Below the pieces are notes generated by a model, which was given only the letters and a program-made list of their open reading frames with translations, had not been told where the DNA came from and made no database searches. Below, piece by piece: positions 1 through 5,778 of a stretch of DNA of 7,346 bases. The DNA comes from JBCCEV01 sp039030125 (GTDB lineage Bacteria > Pseudomonadota > Gammaproteobacteria > Ga0077536). Where the stretch lies: NCBI GenBank assembly GCA_039030125.1, contig JBCCEV010000183.1, positions 1 through 7,346 on the forward strand. The letters are read 5' to 3'. The position numbers and the translations under genes were made by a program. Within the stretch, counting starts at the first letter, position 1. Every line of letters begins with the position of its first letter.

Positions 1-1149
1 CGCTAGCGGCCGTTCTTTTTGGTTAACGTACGCAAGTGCTTCCTCCGTTGTATCAAACGGAATGATTGGCAGTATCGGACCAAAGATCTCCTCTTGCATT
101 ACTCGCATCTCGTCATTCGCGTTTAATACTAAGGTCATATTCATTTTTTTCGTTGAATCAAGATTGTCGCTGGAAGGATTGACTTTAATTAACCGCGCCC
201 CTTTGCTTTGAGCGTCTTTAAGATAGCCTTGCAGTCGTTCCTTTTGCTTCTCGGTGATGATCGCCGTGTAATCCTCGTTGTTCTTCGTCTCTGGATAGCG
301 ATGGGTTATCTCTTCGGCGAACGCTTCGCAAAACGCTTCAACCTTGCTCTTGTGGCAAAGAACGTAATCAGGGGAAACGCAAACCTGGCCGGCGTTGATG
401 CTCTTGCCAAAGCTGATCCGGCGTGCCGCTTCCTTGATCGGAAATTCAGGATGAACGATCGCAGGTGACTTGCCACCGAGCTCGAGCGTAACGGGCGTTA
501 AGTTCGCGGCGGCCGAGCCCATAACCATCTTTCCGACCGACGTCGATCCAGTGAATACCAGATGGTCGAAAGGTAGGCTCGTAAAGCGTGCTGCGACGTG
601 CGCGTCGCCGCTCACCACGACAACTGTTTTATCGGGGAACGTCTGCTCGATAATTCGCGCGATCAGATCACCAGTAGCCGGCGCAAATTCGGATGTCTTA
701 ATCATCGCTCTGTTGCCCGCCGCTAACGCGTAGATAAGCGGTGAGAAGCACAGAAACACTGGAAAATTCCAGGGCACAACGATACCGACGACACCAAGGG
801 GTTGGGGGTAAACACGAACGCTCGCTGGGGCAACGAGGAGCGGTACCTTGCGTTTCTGTGGTTTCATCCACCGTTTAATGTGTTTTCGGCAGTAGTGGAT
901 CCCCTCGAGCACTGGAAATATTTCGGCGAGTAGGGTTTCGCCTTCCGCGCGATTCCCGAAATCTTGATTCACCGCGGCAATCAAGGCGTCTTTGTTATCG
1001 ATGATCGCGTTATGCAGAAGGTCCAAATTTCGAATACGCCCATTGGCCGTTGGCATACGATTTTTTGCGAAGCTCGCTTTTTGCTCCGCGAAAATCTCTT
1101 CAAACGGGTGTGGGGCTTCTTGGGCAGGAAGATTGCTTACTGACGCCAT
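1..1149 (-). CDS. Coniferyl-type aldehyde dehydrogenase, C-terminus cut by window edge
   Basis: NAD(P)-dependent oxidation of an aldehyde to a carboxylic acid, probably cytoplasmic. My translation from the ATG at 1149 runs 383 codons open to base 1; the family is usually about 470-480 residues, so roughly 90 C-terminal residues lie outside. Visible landmarks: PWNFP (126-130, oxyanion Asn128), FTGSTSVG (199-206, cofactor loop), LELGGKSP (222-229, general base Glu223), GQVC (254-257, nucleophile Cys257) and EEIFGP (353-358). The N-terminal region and the stretch around PQPLGVVGIVVPWNFPVF resemble coniferyl aldehyde dehydrogenases (CalB-like) more than betaine or succinate-semialdehyde enzymes. 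Start supported by AGGA at 1157-1160, 7 bases upstream. It lies 131 bp downstream of the araC gene on the same strand but has its own operator and promoter (1177-1243). The true substrate is not known; CalB-like enzymes accept varied aromatic and aliphatic aldehydes. Confidence 0.93.
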   Translation of the reverse strand, partial: MASVSNLPAQEAPHPFEEIFAEQKASFAKNRMPTANGRIRNLDLLHNAIIDNKDALIAAVNQDFGNRAEGETLLAEIFPVLEGIHYCRKHIKRWMKPQKRKVPLLVAPASVRVYPQPLGVVGIVVPWNFPVFLCFSPLIYALAAGNRAMIKTSEFAPATGDLIARIIEQTFPDKTVVVVSGDAHVAARFTSLPFDHLVFTGSTSVGKMVMGSAAANLTPVTLELGGKSPAIVHPEFPIKEAARRISFGKSINAGQVCVSPDYVLCHKSKVEAFCEAFAEEITHRYPETKNNEDYTAIITEKQKERLQGYLKDAQSKGARLIKVNPSSDNLDSTKKMNMTLVLNANDEMRVMQEEIFGPILPIIPFDTTEEALAYVNQKERPLA

Positions 1150-1176
1150 GGCGTGGTCCTCGTATTGATGAAGCAC

Positions 1177-1205
1177 AATTTAGCGATGGCTTATCGCTCA
1201 TGGCA
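1177..1205 (-). promoter_or_regulatory. Putative activator-dependent promoter of the aldehyde dehydrogenase
   Basis: On the minus strand TAAATT (1182-1177) is a plausible -10 box. The hexamer 17 bp upstream (1205-1200, TGCCAT) is a poor -35, as expected for a promoter that needs an activator. The -10 box lies 33 bp downstream of the 28-bp operator-like element, exactly as at the tautomerase promoter. Transcription would begin near 1170, leaving a short leader before the ATG at 1149. Inferred from comparing the two copies; no start site is known. Confidence 0.5.
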
Positions 1206-1215
1206 TGATGAAGAC

Positions 1216-1243
1216 GGCCAAGATCTTGACCTTTTTGGCCATT
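1216..1243 (-). promoter_or_regulatory. AraC-type operator, copy B (upstream of aldehyde dehydrogenase)
   Basis: Read on the minus strand: AATGGCC, one base, AAAAGGTCAAGA, two bases, TTGGCC. It matches copy A (2314-2341, plus) at 25 of 28 positions. The two TGGCC half-sites are 21 bp apart, two helical turns on the same DNA face, as in AraC-family direct-repeat sites. It sits between the araC stop and the aldehyde dehydrogenase start. The likely binder is the AraC protein at 1281-2294; this is inference from position, duplication and geometry. Confidence 0.68.
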
Positions 1244-1280
1244 GTGCATCGGGCGGATGCTTGTTCTGACGCGGGTCCGG

Positions 1281-2294
1281 TTAACCCCGCTTGCGGTATT
1301 TGGCGGGGGTCTGCCCTGTCCAGCGCTTAAACGCATGAATGAAACTGGAGGTTTCCGCGTACCCGAGTCTTTCCGCTACGGATTCGACACTCAGTTTTGC
1401 GGTTCCTAGCAATTCAATGGCCACACCTTCACGTGTCTGTTCGACGAGCGTGCGATAACTATTACCTTCTTGCTCAAGTCTGCGGCGGAATGTTCGCGGA
1501 CTCATGTTGAAGTGTGACGCGCCGGCTTCCAACGTCGGGACATTAGCGATTCGACGCAAGAGTAAACCCCTGACCTCTCCAGAAAACCCGGACTGGGCCA
1601 CGCGCTTATTCAAAAGTTCCTCACACTGCTGGATGCAAAATTCGGCGGTGGCGGCATTAGCTTTAGGGCTTGCGACTTCCAGTGCGGCCTTGTCGTAGAT
1701 GACGCAATTTGTTTCGGCGTCGAGATGAATCCGTTTGGGATCTAGAAACTCGGACAAATGTGCGGCGGGAAATTCGCCTAGCGTTAAACGAATTTCGTGT
1801 GGTTGAACGCAAGCCTCCCCCATCATCTCCCGCGTTAATGTCAAAAGCACGGCTAAGTGGCGCTCGATGACAAACTGCCGGAGGTGTTCCTGGATATGAT
1901 CCACGTCCATCATGATTTTCGCGTTGGTATCGTCTTCGACGAGCGAGAAGTGAATTAGTACGAACGAAAGATCGGTGAAACGGGCGGCGACTTCGAATGC
2001 CGCTCTGAGGTTGGGACTGCTGATGATCGCAAAGGCCCATATGCCAAAGGTCGTAAGCTGGTAACGTTTCCCGGCGCGGAGCCCCAAACCGTGAGCGTTA
2101 GGCAGCGCAGTAACGAGGTTATCAATGACCCGTAGCTCTTGAGCTGACCTTACCATTGAACGCTCGTCAGCCAAATCCGATAGCTTGAGGCCCGTACCTT
2201 CAAGAGACTGGCTCGCGCTCACCCCGTATTCCTCGCCGAGGCCAACCATGATTTTTACGCTCGAAATAAGGCGGGAATTTTGCGGCGGCTCCAT
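1281..2294 (-). CDS. AraC-family transcriptional regulator with arabinose-binding-type sensor domain
   Basis: A 337-residue DNA-binding regulator. Residues about 20-200 look like the N-terminal ligand domain shared by OruR/ArgR-type AraC proteins (for example GLGLRAGKRYQLTTFGIWAF and later ARFTDLSFVL). The C-terminus carries the double helix-turn-helix: first helix pair around 255-275 with recognition-helix MSPRTFRRRL (264-273), second with the signature GYAETSSFIHAFKRW (311-325) followed by GQTPAKYR. The start at 2294 has only a weak GGA upstream; an in-frame Met16 is an alternative but would remove part of the sensor domain's first helix. It lies between two near-identical operator/promoter modules, one before the downstream aldehyde dehydrogenase and one in the 111-bp divergent gap before the tautomerase pair. 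It is therefore probably their local activator, responding to a pathway substrate or intermediate. The divergent operator starts only 20 bp from its own ATG, so autoregulation is plausible. The ligand is unknown. Confidence 0.92.
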   Translation of the reverse strand: MEPPQNSRLISSVKIMVGLGEEYGVSASQSLEGTGLKLSDLADERSMVRSAQELRVIDNLVTALPNAHGLGLRAGKRYQLTTFGIWAFAIISSPNLRAAFEVAARFTDLSFVLIHFSLVEDDTNAKIMMDVDHIQEHLRQFVIERHLAVLLTLTREMMGEACVQPHEIRLTLGEFPAAHLSEFLDPKRIHLDAETNCVIYDKAALEVASPKANAATAEFCIQQCEELLNKRVAQSGFSGEVRGLLLRRIANVPTLEAGASHFNMSPRTFRRRLEQEGNSYRTLVEQTREGVAIELLGTAKLSVESVAERLGYAETSSFIHAFKRWTGQTPAKYRKRG

Positions 2295-2313
2295 GAGTTA
2301 TCCAGAAACAATG

Positions 2314-2341
2314 AATGGCCTAAAAGGTCAAGAAATTGGCC
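2314..2341 (+). promoter_or_regulatory. AraC-type operator, copy A (araC/tautomerase divergent region)
   Basis: AATGGCC (2314-2320), one base, AAAAGGTCAAGA (2322-2333), two bases, TTGGCC (2336-2341). The half-sites AATGGCC and ATTGGCC are offset by 21 bp (2314 and 2335). It is 25/28 identical to copy B at 1216-1243 on the other strand. It points toward the tautomerase genes and its upstream edge is 20 bp from the araC start codon, so binding here could activate the tautomerase operon and repress or tune araC. Inferred, not demonstrated. Confidence 0.7.
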
Positions 2342-2351
2342 CGTTCCCCTA

Positions 2352-2380
2352 TGCAAATAGCGCATTAACGTCTCTAAATT
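2352..2380 (+). promoter_or_regulatory. Putative activator-dependent promoter of the tautomerase pair
   Basis: TAAATT at 2375-2380 is the candidate -10. The -35 position 17 bp upstream reads TGCAAA (2352-2357), a poor match to TTGACA. The -10 box and its distance from the operator are the same as at the aldehyde dehydrogenase promoter, while the stretch between is less conserved, which supports function for the box. If transcription starts near 2387, the downstream operator half-site is centred at about -48, next to the -35 position as in class II AraC activation. Confidence 0.5.
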
Positions 2381-2405
2381 ATGAACCTCACCAAGAGGTA
2401 GCGCC

Positions 2406-2858
2406 ATGAGAAAAGCACTGATCACCGTCCAAGAACAGCAGGTTTCAAAACCACAGATCCGAAAACTTGATGAGATCATCAAGCGTAACTATCGGCGTTT
2501 TGTCGGCGAAGATAATCTAACCTCGCTTTGGTGCCGCGTACCTAAGGGCCAGATGTTCACAAATTACGATGACTCGCGCTCGTCCCTGGTGACGCTAGAG
2601 TGCCCCGAGGATTTCAAGCAGCCAACGAGGGTCGCTATGATGAAAGCGGTCGAGAGCGAATGGTTGACGGTGACTCAGCAACATCCCGACGAGTTAATGC
2701 TGGCGATTATCGAACCAGAGTTGATGACGACGCTATTAGGAAGTAACCAACACCGACTTTCTTTTGCGGGCAGGATCTTTTTCGCTCTCAATATGCTCAA
2801 GTCGGCGGTGAAAGCGAAGTTCATCGGCGCACCCATTTCATTTAACCCAAACCTATAG
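2406..2858 (+). CDS. Tautomerase-fold-like protein lacking the N-terminal proline
   Basis: A 150-residue protein that I cannot name firmly. The pattern fits two beta-alpha-beta units of the tautomerase/MIF superfamily: strand 3-9 (KALITVQ), helix about 15-33, strands about 39-45 and 60-66 (SLVTLEC), helix about 73-91, strand 96-103 (ELMLAIIE). Tautomerases use Pro1, exposed after Met removal, but here residue 2 is Arg, so the usual chemistry should be absent. Residues 104-150 form an extra tail with a hydrophobic and then basic stretch (SFAGRIFFALNML, KSAVKAKF) not found in the short family members. The start is supported by AGAGGT (2394-2399), 6 bases before the ATG. The next gene, an apparently active tautomerase, begins 7 bases after this stop, so the two are co-translated and may form a hetero-oligomer. 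Fold assignment is by eye and is the weak point. Confidence 0.8.
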   Translation: MRKALITVQEQQVSKPQIRKLDEIIKRNYRRFVGEDNLTSLWCRVPKGQMFTNYDDSRSSLVTLECPEDFKQPTRVAMMKAVESEWLTVTQQHPDELMLAIIEPELMTTLLGSNQHRLSFAGRIFFALNMLKSAVKAKFIGAPISFNPNL

Positions 2859-2865
2859 GTGCAAC

Positions 2866-3255
2866 ATGCCTGTATATACCGTAGCGAGCCGCGCTCCGCT
2901 TAATTATGAAACGCGCCAGCAAGCAGCGAAATCGATTACCGAAATCCACTGCGCGGTGACCGGTGCGCCGCCCGAATTTGTGAATATTGTGTTCATGGAG
3001 GGGCATCGCATTAAAGAAGGAAAGGAACTCGGTGTGATCGGGACGGTGCGAAAAGGAGGCAATCGCAACAAGGAATTGACCGATAGCCTACGGCAGCAAA
3101 TTCACGATGGCGTCGCCGCAGCGACCGGGCTTGCACGTCAGCAAATGGCGACAAAACTCATCGGGTTTCCGGCGAGTTGGGCGATGGAGGGGGGTGAGAT
3201 CCTACCTGAGCCAGGCGAAGAGGGTGCTTGGTTAAAACGGTCTGAAGTGGCCTAA
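2866..3255 (+). CDS. cis-CaaD-like tautomerase family protein
   Basis: A 129-residue cytoplasmic enzyme of the cis-3-chloroacrylic acid dehalogenase branch of the tautomerase superfamily. The start MPVYTV leaves Pro1 after Met removal. Processed numbering: His27 matches cis-CaaD His28, Arg61 matches Arg70, and Glu107 (in AMEGGE) matches Glu114. The C-terminal LPEPGEEGAW closely parallels the cis-CaaD LPQPGHEGEW. Differences: the second active-site Arg (Arg73) is not at its place (GGN, with an Arg three to four residues on), and the Tyr103 position appears to be Leu or Lys. Dehalogenation is therefore not assured; tautomerisation or hydration of an unsaturated acid is at least as likely. The protein is shorter than cis-CaaD (about 149 residues), ending soon after the PGxEG motif. 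Its ribosome site AGGT (2857-2860) overlaps the previous stop codon, indicating translational coupling. Probably controlled by the AraC operator at 2314-2341. Confidence 0.9.
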   Translation: MPVYTVASRAPLNYETRQQAAKSITEIHCAVTGAPPEFVNIVFMEGHRIKEGKELGVIGTVRKGGNRNKELTDSLRQQIHDGVAAATGLARQQMATKLIGFPASWAMEGGEILPEPGEEGAWLKRSEVA

Positions 3256-3358
3256 ACCCCCGCGGCAGTTGTGCTGCAACCGTTTCGTCGATTGAATTGA
3301 CGCGGTAATGGGATTTACTCGCCCTGGAAATAGCTTGGCGCTTGGTGCGATGGGGTCG

Positions 3359-3688
3359 TTATTGCGCGCTCGCGTTCGATTCCAATTCGCGCAGCGCTGC
3401 TTCACGCGCACGTTGCGCCACCTCTGCAGCTTTGATCCGCACTCTCACAGCACGTAGTTGGTGGTCAATCTGATCGCGCTCATCCGACGAAGTTGCGCGG
3501 CGGAAACGGGCAGATAGCTCTTGCTCTCGGCGCAGAAATTCTTCCAAGGAGTCGCCGCGAGAAGCAGAAGAGACTTTGCTAACCGGTAATTGCGTTGGTT
3601 CCTCGGTCGCGCCGGTGCCGTGCGAAAGACCTAACATCAAGGTGAGCCAAAACACCCTCGGCAAAATCGTATCGAGCATATTTCTCAT
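3359..3688 (-). CDS. Small exported helical protein, unknown function
   Basis: I chose the ATG at 3688, giving 109 residues. The longer open frame reaches back to a TTG at 3826, but the ATG has GGAG (3698-3701) 9 bases upstream and opens directly into a signal peptide: Arg2, a hydrophobic core LPRVFWLTLMLGL (9-21), and a likely cleavage after Ala27 (GTGA). Residues about 46-108 are strongly charged and helical (EEFLRREQEL, DERDQIDHQL, then an Ala/Arg/Glu-rich end), probably a coiled coil or helical hairpin. There is no lipobox Cys and no recognised domain. It follows the PQQ dehydrogenase gene on the same strand after a 140-bp gap, so it may be co-transcribed and act in the periplasm with it, but nothing in the sequence shows this. 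Function unknown. Confidence 0.68.
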   Translation of the reverse strand: MRNMLDTILPRVFWLTLMLGLSHGTGATEEPTQLPVSKVSSASRGDSLEEFLRREQELSARFRRATSSDERDQIDHQLRAVRVRIKAAEVAQRAREAALRELESNASAQ

Positions 3689-3697
3689 CAGGTTCGA

Positions 3698-3701
3698 CTC
3701 C
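3698..3701 (-). promoter_or_regulatory. Ribosome binding site deciding the start at 3688
   Basis: GGAG on the minus strand, 9 bases upstream of the ATG at 3688. It favours the shorter, signal-peptide-bearing form of the small exported protein over the longer in-frame TTG start at 3826. Confidence 0.5.
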
Positions 3702-3828
3702 GTAGCGTCGCCGCTGAAAGTAAGTCCAGGGAGCACAAGTGTTCCGATCGGGTTCGCCTGGTAAATAAGGAGATCGATGCGGTGTTTCGCAAACAAACAC
3801 AGTGTCCGCTCGCCTCCTTCATTCAAAA

Positions 3829-5778
3829 TTACTCGGGGAGCGCGAATGCAACGACGTAATCTCCCATGGTCGTGTCGTACCAGGCGTGACCACCGGAGGC
3901 GATAACGACATATTGTTTGCCGCCAACCTCATAGGTCATTGGCGTTGTCTGACTGCCGGCTGGCATTCGATGTTTCCACAGCACTTCGCCCGTTTGGATA
4001 TCGAAGGCGCGAAAACGTTGGTCCATGGTGGCCGCGATAAAAATCAAACCGCCCGCCGTGACAATGGGCCCGCCTGAATTTGGTGTGCCGAGATTCCACT
4101 CGAACGGTAACGGGATCGGTGTTTCGCGATCGATTGAGCCCAGCGGCACGTCCCATTTGATAGTACCGCTCGCCAAGTCAACGGCGGTGAGGCCGCCCCA
4201 CGGCGGCGGATTACACGGCGCGCCGAGCGGTGAGAGAAGATAACCAACGGTCATGGCATAGGGCGTACCGAGCTGCGGGGATGGAATCGTCTCACGGAGG
4301 ATCGCCACACCAGCTTCGGCGCCTAGGTCGGCGATTTCGTCGGCTTCAGAGCGCGGATAGAGCTTGATCTTGGTTGCAATGCGCGTGGTGTTGACTATGA
4401 GCAGGCCGCTGTCACGGTGCCACGCCGGGCCCGGCCAGTTGGCGCCGCCAGTCCAGCTTGGCATGAGAATCGTGCCTTGCGTGCTCGGCGGTGTGTAGAG
4501 ACCTTCGTTTCGCAACTCCTCGATTTGGTTTTTGCACATCATGCGGTCGATCGGTGTAAAACCCCAGGCATCTTCTGGATCGAGTTTTTGCGCCACTAGT
4601 GGGGGCGGTGCGGTTGGAAAGGGCTGCGTTGGCGACAACCACTCCCCGTCGACGACGCCTCGCGGGGTCGGCCGCTCTTCTATGGGAAACAGCGACTCAC
4701 CCGTTTCGCGGTTAAACACAAACACCCAGCCCTGCTTGGTGGTCTGGACGACGGCCGGAACGGTACGGCCATCTTTCTCGAGATCGATCAGGGTCGGTTG
4801 CGACGGCAGGTCGTAGTCCCAGAGATCGTGGTGGACGAATTGAAAGTGCCAGACCACTTCCCCCGTCGCACCACGCAGCGCGACGAGCGAGTTCGCATAG
4901 CGATTCTCACCTGGGCGGTTGCCACCGTAAAAATCCGGCGCGGCGCTGCCCGTTGGTAAATATACAAGGTCGCGATCCTCGTCGACGGACAAGATGGACC
5001 ATACGTTCGCATGTCCCGCAGTTCGCCAGCTCTCTTCATCCCAGGTTGCGGCCACGGGATCCGCGCCATCGCGCGGAATTGGATCGAATCGCCAGCGCAA
5101 GGCGCCAGTCCGCGCATCGTAGGCACTGACCCGGCCGCTTTGGCCCTCGGCGCGCGGGTTATCGGCGATCGAGGAGCCAATGACAACAACGCCGTTGACC
5201 ACGACTGCCGGTGAGTCGAAGTGGACCTCGCCCGGGAACAGCAGCTCTTTGCTGGGCTCGACGAAAACCTCGCCGTTGTGGCCAAAGTCTGCGCAGCGTT
5301 TTCCTGTTTCACCGTCAATTGAAAACAGACGCGAATCGCTGGTGCCCATGAAAATGCGTGTCCGGCAGACGGCTTCCGCTGTTGCTTCCGGATCGGTCCA
5401 TTGCGTAATGCCGCGGCACTTGTAAATCATCGCTGGCGGATTATCCAGCGAGACCTCGGCGTTGAAGGTCCAGTGCTCCTCGCCCGTTGCGGGATCGAGT
5501 GCGACCAATCGATTGAACGGCGTACACATCACCAGTTTGTCGCCGACGATGATCGGCGTGCTCTCAAACGAGCTGTGTTCAAAGCGCTCAGGAAACAGCG
5601 CGGGCTCACCAGTACGGTAGGTCCATACCGGCTCAAGATCCTGAACATTAGCTCGGTTGATCTGGTCCAGCTCGGAATACCGCTCGCCCCCGCGGTTTCC
5701 GCCATAGGCATGCCAGGTTTCGGCGCTAATGTGCGTTGCCGCAACGGCAAGGCTGAGAGTGAGCCACTGACGCCACAT
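3829..5778 (-). CDS. Secreted soluble PQQ-dependent dehydrogenase (glucose/quinate dehydrogenase type)
   Basis: A 649-residue quinoprotein beta-propeller that oxidises an alcohol, sugar or hydroxy acid in the periplasm and passes electrons to the respiratory chain. A signal peptide is visible (residues 1-19, cleavage after HISA). Family motifs: GGNRPGENRYANSLVAL (285-301), HHDLWDYDLPSQPTL (316-330, catalytic/metal Asp region), Lys348 in TTKQGWVFVF, PPSTQGTILMP (430-440), PCNPPPWG (521-528) and the C-terminal block TPNSGGPIVTAGG then PAGSQTTPMTY and ASGGH. These match the catalytic domain of membrane glucose dehydrogenase (Gcd) and quinate dehydrogenases. The five-helix membrane anchor of those enzymes is absent, as is any C-terminal haem domain (no CxxCH). 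There is no vicinal Cys-Cys as in methanol dehydrogenases. The start is supported by GAGG at 5787-5790, 8 bases before the ATG. No PQQ synthesis or cytochrome genes are in the window. Substrate unknown. Confidence 0.93.
   Translation of the reverse strand: MWRQWLTLSLAVAATHISAETWHAYGGNRGGERYSELDQINRANVQDLEPVWTYRTGEPALFPERFEHSSFESTPIIVGDKLVMCTPFNRLVALDPATGEEHWTFNAEVSLDNPPAMIYKCRGITQWTDPEATAEAVCRTRIFMGTSDSRLFSIDGETGKRCADFGHNGEVFVEPSKELLFPGEVHFDSPAVVVNGVVVIGSSIADNPRAEGQSGRVSAYDARTGALRWRFDPIPRDGADPVAATWDEESWRTAGHANVWSILSVDEDRDLVYLPTGSAAPDFYGGNRPGENRYANSLVALRGATGEVVWHFQFVHHDLWDYDLPSQPTLIDLEKDGRTVPAVVQTTKQGWVFVFNRETGESLFPIEERPTPRGVVDGEWLSPTQPFPTAPPPLVAQKLDPEDAWGFTPIDRMMCKNQIEELRNEGLYTPPSTQGTILMPSWTGGANWPGPAWHRDSGLLIVNTTRIATKIKLYPRSEADEIADLGAEAGVAILRETIPSPQLGTPYAMTVGYLLSPLGAPCNPPPWGGLTAVDLASGTIKWDVPLGSIDRETPIPLPFEWNLGTPNSGGPIVTAGGLIFIAATMDQRFRAFDIQTGEVLWKHRMPAGSQTTPMTYEVGGKQYVVIASGGHAWYDTTMGDYVVAFALPE

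Noticed and set aside
208..733. Two plus-strand frames (86 and 87 codons)
   Set aside because: Antisense shadows of the aldehyde dehydrogenase, whose motifs are clear on the minus strand.
2311..2409. A 32-codon frame over operator copy A ending in an ATGA overlap with the tautomerase start; copy B reads a similar peptide (NGxKGQ[DE][LI]G)
   Set aside because: The peptide similarity follows from the shared operator bases. There is no ribosome site before 2311, and the copy B frame has no matching stop and runs into the dehydrogenase gene out of frame.
3247..3256. TGGCCTAAA resembling the start of operator copy A
   Set aside because: It is the end of the tautomerase gene including its stop codon; the second half-site and the central AAAAGGTCAAGA are missing.
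3256..3358. Terminator between the convergent tautomerase and small exported protein genes
   Set aside because: Only 4-5 bp stems (for example GCAG/CTGC and CGTCG/TGACG) without T-runs; not enough to call.
3579..3800. A GTG-start frame of 73 codons preceded by GGAGG, minus strand
   Set aside because: It overlaps the small exported protein out of frame, lacks protein-like features, and the overlapped frame has a clear signal peptide and its own ribosome site.
4788..5318. A 176-codon minus-strand frame
   Set aside because: Out-of-frame shadow of the PQQ dehydrogenase; Arg/Ser/Thr-rich with no domain.
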